Shown: piece after piece, positions 1 through 4,853 of the stretch | Layout: the number at the start of each line of letters is the position of its first letter | How positions within the stretch are numbered: position 1 is the first letter of the stretch | Assembly (NCBI GenBank): GCA_024762845.1 | Contig: JANTGQ010000101.1 | Location: 1-5,955 of the forward strand | DNA length: 5,955 nt | Reading direction: 5' to 3' | DNA from: Nitratifractor sp. | GTDB lineage: Bacteria > Campylobacterota > Campylobacteria > Campylobacterales > Sulfurovaceae | Position numbers and translations under genes: made by a program | Notes under the pieces: generated by a model | Databases searched by the model: none | What the model saw: the letters and a program-made list of their open reading frames with translations, nothing else | Told to the model about the DNA's origin: nothing

Positions 1-1162
1 CACCAAAAATTTGATTCATACTGCTGCCTTGCGGAAGTGTTGCAATTCTCATTTTAATCGCCAACCAAGCCACACCAAAGATTCCCAGAACTTTTCCGAA
101 GATAAGCCCCATAATAATCCCCAGTGATACAGGTTCCATAATGGTACTGCCAATAGAGCTAAAATCTATAGCAATCCCTGCATTTGCCAGCGCAAAAAGA
201 GGGATAACAACCAAGGCAACTGGCAGATGTAGATCGTGCTCTAACCTGCTAGCCGGAGTCCCTATGCCATTAATGTTATCTTTGATTCTTAAGAGTATTG
301 CCTTTTGTCGCTCATCTATCGTATGATTCGAACATACAGGATAGGACTCATACTCATTCAATAACTTTTTGGTCTGCTTGCTAAAATTAGCGGGAGCTTC
401 TTTGGGTTTAGAGGGTATTGCCATCGCAGCGATAACCCCAGCAATAGTTGCATGAACCCCCGATTCAAGCATGAAAAACCACATCAAAAGTCCCACAATG
501 AAGTAAGGTAAAACCATGTGAATACCAAAACGGTTAAACATTACCAAAATCAAAAAAGAGCCTCCTGCTAAAATCAGCGGTAAGGTATGTATCTGTTCTG
601 TATAAAAGAGTGCTATCACCAAAACTGCTCCAAGGTCATCGACAATCGCAAGGGCAACTAAAAAAGTTACCAGTGAGGCAGGTACTCTTTTTCCTAAAAT
701 TACCAAAGCAGAAATAGCAAAGGCGATATCTGTAGCCATTGGGATTCCCCATCCATTTACTCCAGCACTACCTGAGTTGATGGCAAGATAGATTAATGCA
801 GGAAAAAGCATCCCACCAATGGCAGCCAAAATAGGTAAGATAGCGACTTTTATATTGGAGAGTTCTCCTACGGTAATCTCTCTTTTTATCTCCAGTCCGA
901 TAATAAAAAAGAAGATAGCCATTAAACCATCGTTTATCCAGTGGTGAATGGTATGAGAGAGTTTCCATGATCCCACATTAAAATCTATAGTGGTATGAAA
1001 AAAGTGTGCGTAGCTCTCTGCTAGTGGTGAGTTGGCAAGTATCAGTGCCAAGAGAGTCGTAAAGATCAAAATCAGACCCGTTGTGGTCTGTGCATGAATA
1101 AAGTTTTCGAGTGGGGTTGAGACTTTTTTAAAGACTTTCTCCCATGGAGCGTATAGTTTCAT
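1..1162 (-). CDS. nhaA: Na+/H+ antiporter NhaA (C-terminus cut by window edge)
   Basis: Inner-membrane antiporter that exports Na+ (or Li+) in exchange for H+, controlling cytoplasmic pH and sodium. The frame is open from ATG at 1162 to the left edge, giving 387 residues without a stop. Family hallmarks are visible: IGLEIKREI (about 88-96), GWGIPMATDIAFAI (137-150) with D145 equivalent to E. coli D133, and LAIVDDLGAVL (171-181) with D175/D176 equivalent to the ion-binding D163/D164. GLIFGKVLGI (352-361) carries K357, equivalent to K300. Between about residues 250 and 305 there is a hydrophilic stretch roughly 45 residues longer than in E. coli NhaA, as I recall for Helicobacter-type NhaA. The last transmembrane helices lie outside the window. 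The start is supported by AGAAGGG at 1169-1175, six bases upstream. It is separated from the next gene by 203 bases, so it probably has its own promoter. The family call is secure; nothing suggests a broken gene. Confidence 0.96.
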   Translation of the reverse strand, partial: MKLYAPWEKVFKKVSTPLENFIHAQTTTGLILIFTTLLALILANSPLAESYAHFFHTTIDFNVGSWKLSHTIHHWINDGLMAIFFFIIGLEIKREITVGELSNIKVAILPILAAIGGMLFPALIYLAINSGSAGVNGWGIPMATDIAFAISALVILGKRVPASLVTFLVALAIVDDLGAVLVIALFYTEQIHTLPLILAGGSFLILVMFNRFGIHMVLPYFIVGLLMWFFMLESGVHATIAGVIAAMAIPSKPKEAPANFSKQTKKLLNEYESYPVCSNHTIDERQKAILLRIKDNINGIGTPASRLEHDLHLPVALVVIPLFALANAGIAIDFSSIGSTIMEPVSLGIIMGLIFGKVLGIFGVAWLAIKMRIATLPQGSSMNQIFG

Positions 1163-1365
1163 TGTTTTCCCTTCTCTTTTTTTGTTTTAATTAAGAAGTT
1201 TATATAAATAAAGTTAATGAAATATAAATTGTTAATAGAAAATATGGAATTAATGCAAGCACTTCCTAAAAAAAGAAAAAGAGTTTTATAATAAGAACAA
1301 CATTACAATAGTCTAGATAAATCCGGATTACACAATAGAAATCCTAGATGGAAGGGCTTGCCACC
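1163..1365 (-). promoter_or_regulatory. Spacer upstream of nhaA; probable leader/promoter region
   Basis: This A+T-rich non-coding stretch separates the ATP-grasp ligase stop from the nhaA start. Both genes read leftward. On the minus strand, a TATATAAA at 1206-1199 could serve as a -10 element for nhaA, with TTAACA at 1235-1230 nearby, but the spacing is about 25 bases and therefore poor. A second possible -10 (TATAAA, 1290-1285, minus strand) lies further upstream. No hairpin followed by a T run was found after the ligase gene, so read-through into nhaA cannot be excluded. No small ORF with a ribosome binding site is convincing here. Confidence 0.3.
1302..1349. repeat. Imperfect direct repeat between ligase gene and nhaA
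   Basis: Two copies of a degenerate element are visible. ATTACA-ATAG-CTAGAT spans 1302-1318, and ATTACA-CAATAG-CTAGAT spans 1327-1349 with two short insertions. The CTAGAT cores at 1313-1318 and 1344-1349 are exactly 31 bases apart. The second copy also contains a GGATT/AATCC inverted repeat (1325-1329 and 1340-1344). The element could be a pair of operator half-sites or simply decayed sequence; nothing identifies a binding protein. Confidence 0.3.
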
Positions 1366-2544
1366 CTACTCCTCTACTATATGCCCAACAAATTTTGACA
1401 TATTGTTTAAGATTTTTCCACCTCTTCTAAAGCCTACACCGCACGCTTCATAGGCATAGAATACGCCGGCTTGGTATGAGTTGCCGAGTTTATCACAAGC
1501 GAGCTCTATATACTCTTGGTAGAGCATTTTATGGTTTCCGTATGCGTCGGGGTTCTCCTCTTCTATATTGCCGTTTTCATCTAGTATCGCAACATCGCCG
1601 CCCTCTCTGCCAAAGATTGGTTTGCGTACCTGTTTTTTATCCTCTAGTGGCTCAAACGAGCTCTCTAAGAGGAGTGGATGGTTTGGGTAGAGATCCCATA
1701 GAATCTTTAAGAACCCTTTGCTTTGGAACATTAATGTATATGCCGGGTTAAAGATAATTGCTTCCTGGTTTTTCATAATATTTGTTAGAAGCATCGCTAA
1801 ATCGGACTCTTCTATAGCTATATCCTCCCATGGAATCAGTTTAAACCATAAGTCGTACTTCTCTTCGTCAAAGTAGATTCCATTGTTGTCAAACTCTACC
1901 TCATCGATATAGGCAAACTCTGTATCAAAACCAGCTTCTTGCGCAATATGTTCCAGTAGTCGAACGGTGTTCTCCTCTTCTGCATTATCTTTAATAGAGC
2001 TAAAGAGGAACCTCCAACCCTCATAAAGCTCTTCAAAGCTGTCGGTCTCTTCTGTAAGGGTTACAATTCGTCTAAAGTTCTCTACAAGCGCTTCGTAGAT
2101 AAAGTTAAACTGACTGCTCTCTTCTAAACCGTTTTGTTTAAGCATTGCCCACTGTATTATAGCACTCTCAAAGAGTGCTGTTGGGGTATCGGCATTAAAC
2201 TCCAACAGTTTAATCGGCTTGCCATCTACCCCACCTGCAAAGTCAAACCGTCCATAGAGGTGCCAATGGACATCGCTCTCCCAACTCATCTTTATAGCAT
2301 CTACAAGGTTAAAAGGTATCCCAATTTCGTGAAATAGATTATTCTCTACAACATACTCTCCAGCTTCGACAAACATATCGTAGAGCTCATTTGCAGCCTC
2401 TGCATAAGCCTCTGCCTCATCGGGAGAGAGGATTACCAATTCGTCAGCTATATAGCTTGTCTCGTCACTGTCTGTGTGCCAAAGAAAACCTAGCTCTTCT
2501 AGATAACTCTTATCAAGAGGCTCAATCTTAGCAAGCTTAACCAC
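1366..2544 (-). CDS. Glutathionylspermidine synthase-like ATP-grasp ligase (YgiC/Cj0372 type)
   Basis: A 392-residue protein of the GSP_synth (C-terminal ATP-grasp) family. The full E. coli Gss joins the glycine carboxylate of glutathione to spermidine using ATP; this protein has only the synthetase half and no amidase domain, like E. coli YgiC/YjfC and Campylobacter Cj0372. Visible motifs: YGRFDF (97-102), with R99 and D101, and LLEFNADTPTALFESA (113-128), with E115 and N117, matching the ATP/metal ligands (R316, D318, E330, N332) recalled for Gss. KPIFGREGGDVAI (308-320) is the conserved loop near the nucleotide. The start is GTG at 2544, because GGAGG at 2554-2550 sits five bases upstream and the family similarity begins just after it. 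Longer in-frame starts run back to 2787 but translate as low-complexity shadow of the lipoprotein gene. It overlaps the lipoprotein stop by 8 bases, so translation is probably coupled. The true substrate is unknown; YgiC-type proteins may act on peptides rather than glutathione. Confidence 0.88.
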   Translation of the reverse strand: MVKLAKIEPLDKSYLEELGFLWHTDSDETSYIADELVILSPDEAEAYAEAANELYDMFVEAGEYVVENNLFHEIGIPFNLVDAIKMSWESDVHWHLYGRFDFAGGVDGKPIKLLEFNADTPTALFESAIIQWAMLKQNGLEESSQFNFIYEALVENFRRIVTLTEETDSFEELYEGWRFLFSSIKDNAEEENTVRLLEHIAQEAGFDTEFAYIDEVEFDNNGIYFDEEKYDLWFKLIPWEDIAIEESDLAMLLTNIMKNQEAIIFNPAYTLMFQSKGFLKILWDLYPNHPLLLESSFEPLEDKKQVRKPIFGREGGDVAILDENGNIEEENPDAYGNHKMLYQEYIELACDKLGNSYQAGVFYAYEACGVGFRRGGKILNNMSKFVGHIVEE

Positions 2545-3139
2545 CAAAGCCTCCAGAGAAACCACCTTTTTTAGCACCACTGCTCTTACTGCCAAAGAAT
2601 CCACCTTTTTTGCTTGAGCTTGCAGAGCTTCTAGGCTTGTTGAAGCTGTTTTTACTTCGAGTATATGTAGATGGCGACTTATAACCTGCTTTTCTGTTGT
2701 TTTGGTAGTTTTGGTTTCCAAAGAGTTTACTACCAATCCACGAACCCAATATTGCACCTGCTGCACTTGCCAAAATCGCTTCTCCAAGCCCCATACCGCT
2801 GCTCATTTGTGCTTGACCCTCTTGGCTTGTTAAGTTCGATTTACCCTCGTCTATCTTTGCTGCTTCCTCTTTTACCAGTGCGTCCATCTCCTCTTTGGTT
2901 AATACCTTTTCGGTACCATCGAGTTTTTTGAGCACAATTCTTGTCTCGTCTGCCGGGAACTCATCTTTTACTTTATACTTGCCCTTTGCCACCTCTTCTA
3001 TAATTACAAATGCACCTTTGGCTTTTGCCTGCTCTTGTGTCTGCGACTCTCCGCCGCCGCACCCTGTTAAACCTGTTACTAAAAATGCCCCTAATCCTGT
3101 TGCCACTGCTGCAGATGAAAATTTGCGTAAAATACCCAT
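2537..3139 (-). CDS. UPF0323 family lipoprotein
   Basis: A 200-residue lipoprotein of the UPF0323 family (Campylobacter Cj0371, Helicobacter HP0232), of unknown molecular function. A signal peptide (residues 1-26) ends in the lipobox LTGC with C27 as the lipidated residue. The mature part begins with KGAFVIIEE (41-49), followed by a charged domain including RIVLKKLDGTEKVL (67-80), the family core. Residues 117-141 form a glycine-zipper-like segment (GLG, then G128, G132, G136), possibly membrane-inserting or self-associating. After a YKSPSTY-type motif, the tail (about 160-200) is rich in Ser, Gly, Lys and Phe and ends in Gly-Gly. Start ATG at 3139 has AAGGA at 3150-3146, six bases upstream, and an extended -10 box just beyond. 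It is the first gene of a two-gene unit with the ATP-grasp ligase. E. coli has a comparable lipoprotein/ligase pair, ygiB-ygiC. A virulence or motility role has been reported for the Campylobacter member, as I recall. Confidence 0.9.
   Translation of the reverse strand: MGILRKFSSAAVATGLGAFLVTGLTGCGGGESQTQEQAKAKGAFVIIEEVAKGKYKVKDEFPADETRIVLKKLDGTEKVLTKEEMDALVKEEAAKIDEGKSNLTSQEGQAQMSSGMGLGEAILASAAGAILGSWIGSKLFGNQNYQNNRKAGYKSPSTYTRSKNSFNKPRSSASSSKKGGFFGSKSSGAKKGGFSGGFGG
2549..2554 (-). promoter_or_regulatory. Shine-Dalgarno that decides the ligase start
   Basis: GGAGGC on the minus strand lies inside the last codons of the lipoprotein gene (Gly196-Gly197) and five bases before GTG at 2544. An alternative TTG at 2547 would leave only two bases of spacing. 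This fixes the GTG as the best start and implies coupling to the upstream gene. Confidence 0.75.
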
Positions 3140-3164
3140 AAAAAATCCTTAAAAGTTTTGAAAA

Positions 3165-3173
3165 ATTATAACA
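3165..3173 (-). promoter_or_regulatory. Extended -10 promoter of lipoprotein-ligase operon
   Basis: TGTTATAAT on the minus strand (3173-3165) is a perfect extended -10 element. It lies 25 bases before the ATG at 3139, which would give a leader of about 20 bases containing the AAGGA ribosome site. No good -35 box is present; the upstream DNA is T-rich on the transcribed side, as is usual for sigma-70 promoters in Campylobacterota. Confidence 0.7.
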
Positions 3174-3219
3174 TAAAGAGAGTAGAATAAGTTGTATCTA
3201 TATTATTGTTTTGTTTCTT

Positions 3220-3239
3220 AGGGAATAAGTTAATTCCCT
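3220..3239 (-). repeat. Perfect inverted repeat at the end of the small-protein gene
   Basis: AGGGAAT (3220-3226) and ATTCCCT (3233-3239) form a perfect 7-bp stem with a 6-base loop. Read leftward, the stem begins within the TAA stop of the 78-residue gene. It is not followed by a T run on the minus strand (the bases after it are A-rich), so it is a poor intrinsic terminator. It may still stabilise the mRNA 3' end or terminate weakly before the lipoprotein promoter. Confidence 0.45.
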
Positions 3240-3475
3240 TATAGTGCCTCTTTTGCCTTTTTTAGCGCTTCGATTACTTCGTCGATATTGCTTTTTGGAA
3301 TATGTACTTTCCAGTTTGGATTAAGAGTTTTTGGGTCTGAGTTTAAAAATATACCAACACTCACTACACTTTCGCTCCCCTCACCATATGGTTCGTTTAG
3401 TGTTGCAACCTCGATTTTTCCATCTTCTGTACCGCTAAGTTTAAAACTGTCTATAACTTTGTCTAATGTACTCAT
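3239..3475 (-). CDS. Small conserved-looking protein, 78 residues, unknown function
   Basis: I do not recognise this gene. The protein is soluble, with no signal peptide or membrane segment. Its pattern is a short N-terminal helix (1-12), GTEDGKIEVATLN (15-27), a Gly/Glu-rich turn (31-35), a strand SVVSVGIFLN (36-45), a second strand WKVHIPK (55-61) and a C-terminal helix, DEVIEALKKAKEAL (65-78). The strand-strand-helix ending is faintly like PC4/PurA-type nucleic-acid-binding folds, but that is only an impression. The start is taken at ATG 3475 because AAGGA (3486-3482) lies six bases upstream. The longer in-frame ATG at 3517 lies upstream of a TATAAT box and has no ribosome site, so it would not be in the transcript. 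It stands alone, divergent from ppk2. Confidence 0.72.
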   Translation of the reverse strand: MSTLDKVIDSFKLSGTEDGKIEVATLNEPYGEGSESVVSVGIFLNSDPKTLNPNWKVHIPKSNIDEVIEALKKAKEAL

Positions 3476-3481
3476 ATCAAA

Positions 3482-3486
3482 TCCTT
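3482..3486 (-). promoter_or_regulatory. Shine-Dalgarno that decides the small-protein start
   Basis: AAGGA on the minus strand with a 6-base spacer to ATG at 3475. The competing ATG at 3517 has no comparable site. Confidence 0.65.
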
Positions 3487-3499
3487 TAGCTTTTTTAAT

Positions 3500-3505
3500 A
3501 TTATA
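3500..3505 (-). promoter_or_regulatory. -10 box for the 78-residue protein gene
   Basis: A perfect TATAAT on the minus strand (3505-3500), 24 bases before the ATG at 3475. The expected transcription start near 3493 leaves a leader of roughly 18 bases. No clear -35 box; the upstream sequence is T-rich on that strand. It is divergent from the ppk2 promoter about 85 bases away. Confidence 0.6.
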
Positions 3506-3565
3506 GAGTAAAAGCATATAAAACTACTTAGAAAATAGCATATTTTTATAAGAAAAAATATTTGA

Positions 3566-3594
3566 TTGTAAAAATGCGTATCATTAGGTATAAT
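3566..3594 (+). promoter_or_regulatory. Sigma-70-type promoter of the ppk2 operon
   Basis: TTGTAA (3566-3571) and TATAAT (3589-3594) are separated by exactly 17 bases. This is the best-matched -35/-10 pair in the window. The predicted start near 3601 gives a leader of about 20 bases with AGGAG ahead of the GTG start. Confidence 0.68.
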
Positions 3595-3610
3595 TCTAAA
3601 TATCTAAATT

Positions 3611-3615
3611 AGGAG
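3611..3615 (+). promoter_or_regulatory. Shine-Dalgarno supporting the ppk2 GTG start
   Basis: AGGAG lies six bases before the GTG at 3622. There is no ATG in frame until well into the protein, so the GTG is the natural start. Confidence 0.75.
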
Positions 3616-3621
3616 CCACCT

Positions 3622-4446
3622 GTGAAGACCTCTGAAATCAGCTATCTACTCAATATAGTAAAAGATGAAAAAGCAAAATCAATTCTTAGTGCGGCTATTG
3701 AAAAAGAGGAAAAAAAAGAGAGCTACAAGATGTTGCTTAAACGACTGCAGATAGAGTTGCTCAAACTGCAAAACTGGGTACATGAGAATGACAAACGGGT
3801 ACTTATACTCTTCGAAGGGCGCGATGGTGCCGGTAAAGGGAGTACAATTAAGCGTTTTATAGAGCATATGAACCCAAGAAAGTTTCGTATTGTGGCACTC
3901 CCAAAACCGACACCTTTAGAGCAGAAGCAGTTTTACTATCAGCGCTACTTTAAAGAGTTGCCAAATGCAGGGGAGATAGTCTTTTTCGATAGAAGCTGGT
4001 ACAACCGTGCCATTGTAGAGCCAACCTTTGGTTTTTGCACAAAAGCACAGTATGAACAGTTTATGCAAATTACACCAGAGGTCGAAAAAGCACTTATAGA
4101 TGATGGTATTATTCTTATTAAATTTTGGCTCTCAATTTCAAAAGAGACACAGGCTAAACGCTTTTACGAGCGTCAAAACAACCCGCTAAAGTATTGGAAG
4201 CTCAGCCCAATAGATCTAAAAGCGCAAGAGTTATGGAAGGTAATAGGTGACTTTAAAACCAAAATGTTTGAGCAAACAAGTACAGAGCATGCCCCTTGGG
4301 TCATAGTCGACAGCAACAGCCAAAAAAGAGCACGAATTAATGCTATAAAGTATGTACTTTCGCAGCTTCCGTATGAGGACAAAGATGAAGCTTTAGACTT
4401 CTGCGTCGATGCAAAAGAGCTACATCTCTACAAAAAGGAGTCATAA
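3622..4446 (+). CDS. ppk2: Polyphosphate kinase 2 (class I type)
   Basis: A 274-residue cytoplasmic kinase that moves phosphate between polyphosphate and nucleoside diphosphates, preferentially making ATP/GTP from polyphosphate in class I enzymes. It has the P-loop-kinase fold: Walker A FEGRDGAGKGST (64-75, K72), the VALPKPTPLEQKQFYYQRY segment (91-109), and Walker B with lid arginine VFFDRSWYNRA (120-130, D123, R124). A further conserved region, KFWLSISKETQAKRF (167-181), continues to NPLKYWKLSPIDL (187-199). Its length matches single-domain class I PPK2 proteins (about 270-300 residues; Campylobacter Cj0604 is one). The N-terminal 45 residues are helical and charged, as usual. It starts at GTG with AGGAG upstream. 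It is the first gene of a rightward operon; its TAA shares its last base with the ATG of the next gene. All key motifs are intact. The preferred nucleotide (ADP or GDP) cannot be read from sequence. Confidence 0.96.
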   Translation: MKTSEISYLLNIVKDEKAKSILSAAIEKEEKKESYKMLLKRLQIELLKLQNWVHENDKRVLILFEGRDGAGKGSTIKRFIEHMNPRKFRIVALPKPTPLEQKQFYYQRYFKELPNAGEIVFFDRSWYNRAIVEPTFGFCTKAQYEQFMQITPEVEKALIDDGIILIKFWLSISKETQAKRFYERQNNPLKYWKLSPIDLKAQELWKVIGDFKTKMFEQTSTEHAPWVIVDSNSQKRARINAIKYVLSQLPYEDKDEALDFCVDAKELHLYKKES

Positions 4447-4775
4447 TGCAAAATGAAAACCCAGAAAAAATCGATATACTTAAACTACTAGGCATCTCTA
4501 TAGACAATGGTAAAATAGAGCTCGACACCAATAAGACAAAATCTTTTTTCCAAGAGTTACAAGATAAAGTAGAGAGTAAAAGCAAAGAGGTGCAAGAGGG
4601 TATAGAGAGTGGCAAACTAGACTTAAGCGAGAGTGTTGGGCTAAAGGTCGAAGATGAAAAGATAGAACTTGACCTCAATAAAACAAAGTCTCTACTTGAA
4701 ACCATTGCCCAAAAAGCGCAAAGTTTTATAGAGGGAATCGATAAAAATATTGGGGATATCAGTAAAAAAGAGTAG
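4446..4775 (+). CDS. Unrecognised 109-residue protein with tandem duplicated motif
   Basis: Function unknown; I do not recognise the family. The protein is hydrophilic, highly charged, without Cys, signal peptide or membrane span, so it is probably cytoplasmic. It consists of two copies of one unit about 49 residues apart. Each has a short two-strand segment (LLGISIDNGKIELD, 14-27; SVGLKVEDEKIELD, 63-76) followed by a long amphipathic helix beginning NKTKS (29-33 and 78-82). A Glu/Lys-rich linker (45-62) joins them. ATG at 4446 overlaps the ppk2 stop (TAATG), with AAGGAG at 4435-4440 inside the end of ppk2. Expression is therefore almost certainly coupled to ppk2, and a physical or regulatory link to the kinase is a fair inference but unproven. 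It could equally be a phasin-like or stress-associated helical protein. The reality of the gene is well supported by position, ribosome site and selection-like codon changes between its repeats. Confidence 0.82.
   Translation: MQNENPEKIDILKLLGISIDNGKIELDTNKTKSFFQELQDKVESKSKEVQEGIESGKLDLSESVGLKVEDEKIELDLNKTKSLLETIAQKAQSFIEGIDKNIGDISKKE
4485..4724 (+). repeat. Intragenic duplication in the ppk2-partner gene
   Basis: Residues 14-44 and 63-93 of the 109-residue protein are two copies of the same unit. The cores KIELDTNKTKS (4512-4544) and KIELDLNKTKS (4659-4691) differ at one of 11 residues. Their codons differ at several third positions (AAA/AAG, GAG/GAA, CTC/CTT). This indicates an old duplication held by selection on the protein rather than a recent DNA repeat. 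Confidence 0.8.
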
Positions 4776-4791
4776 TTATTTACTTGGTGCG

Positions 4792-4832
4792 GTAATATTA
4801 CAAAAAGTGCTACAACTTTTGAGTAGAATTAC
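4792..4832 (+). promoter_or_regulatory. Paired palindromes upstream of the Sel1-like gene; possible operator/promoter
   Basis: GTAATATTAC (4792-4801) is a perfect 10-base palindrome. GTAGAATTAC (4823-4832) matches it at 8 of 10 positions and is 31 bases downstream, close to three helical turns. The second copy contains TAGAAT (4824-4829), a 5/6 match to a -10 box, although no -35 is visible at the right distance. An inverted repeat AAAAGT/ACTTTT (4803-4808, 4815-4820) lies between them. This could be an internal promoter with an operator pair, or chance in A+T-rich DNA. Confidence 0.3.
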
Positions 4833-4835
4833 TTC

Positions 4836-4844
4836 AAAGGAGGT
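4836..4844 (+). promoter_or_regulatory. Very strong Shine-Dalgarno of the Sel1-like gene
   Basis: AAAGGAGGT is an almost complete complement to the 16S rRNA 3' end and the strongest ribosome site in the window. It is spaced nine bases from ATG at 4854. Confidence 0.7.
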
Positions 4845-4853
4845 ACTTTTGAA

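Noticed and set aside
768..968. 66-residue minus-strand ORF inside nhaA
   Set aside because: Shadow in another frame of a continuous, motif-complete nhaA.
2671..3152. Plus-strand ORFs of 85-86 residues opposite the lipoprotein gene
   Set aside because: Antisense shadows of a well-supported UPF0323 gene, with no promoter or ribosome signal of their own.
3415..3460. Similarity of DGKIEV in the 78-residue protein to NGKIEL in the 109-residue protein
   Set aside because: Only five or six residues match and the flanking structure differs; not enough to claim common origin.
3513..3543. Repeated AGCATAT (3513-3519 and 3537-3543) in the divergent promoter region
   Set aside because: Seven bases in A+T-rich sequence, with no further extension; not distinguishable from chance.
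3571..3594. Possible Fur-like site (AATG-CGTAT-CATT) overlapping the ppk2 promoter
   Set aside because: Only four-base arms are symmetric and the match to a Fur consensus is poor; likely chance in A+T-rich DNA.
4343..4705. 120-residue antisense ORF rich in Ser and Leu
   Set aside because: It is the complement of the ppk2 end and the 109-residue gene; its Ser-rich make-up is the reverse reading of Glu/Lys/Arg codons, and it has no ribosome site.
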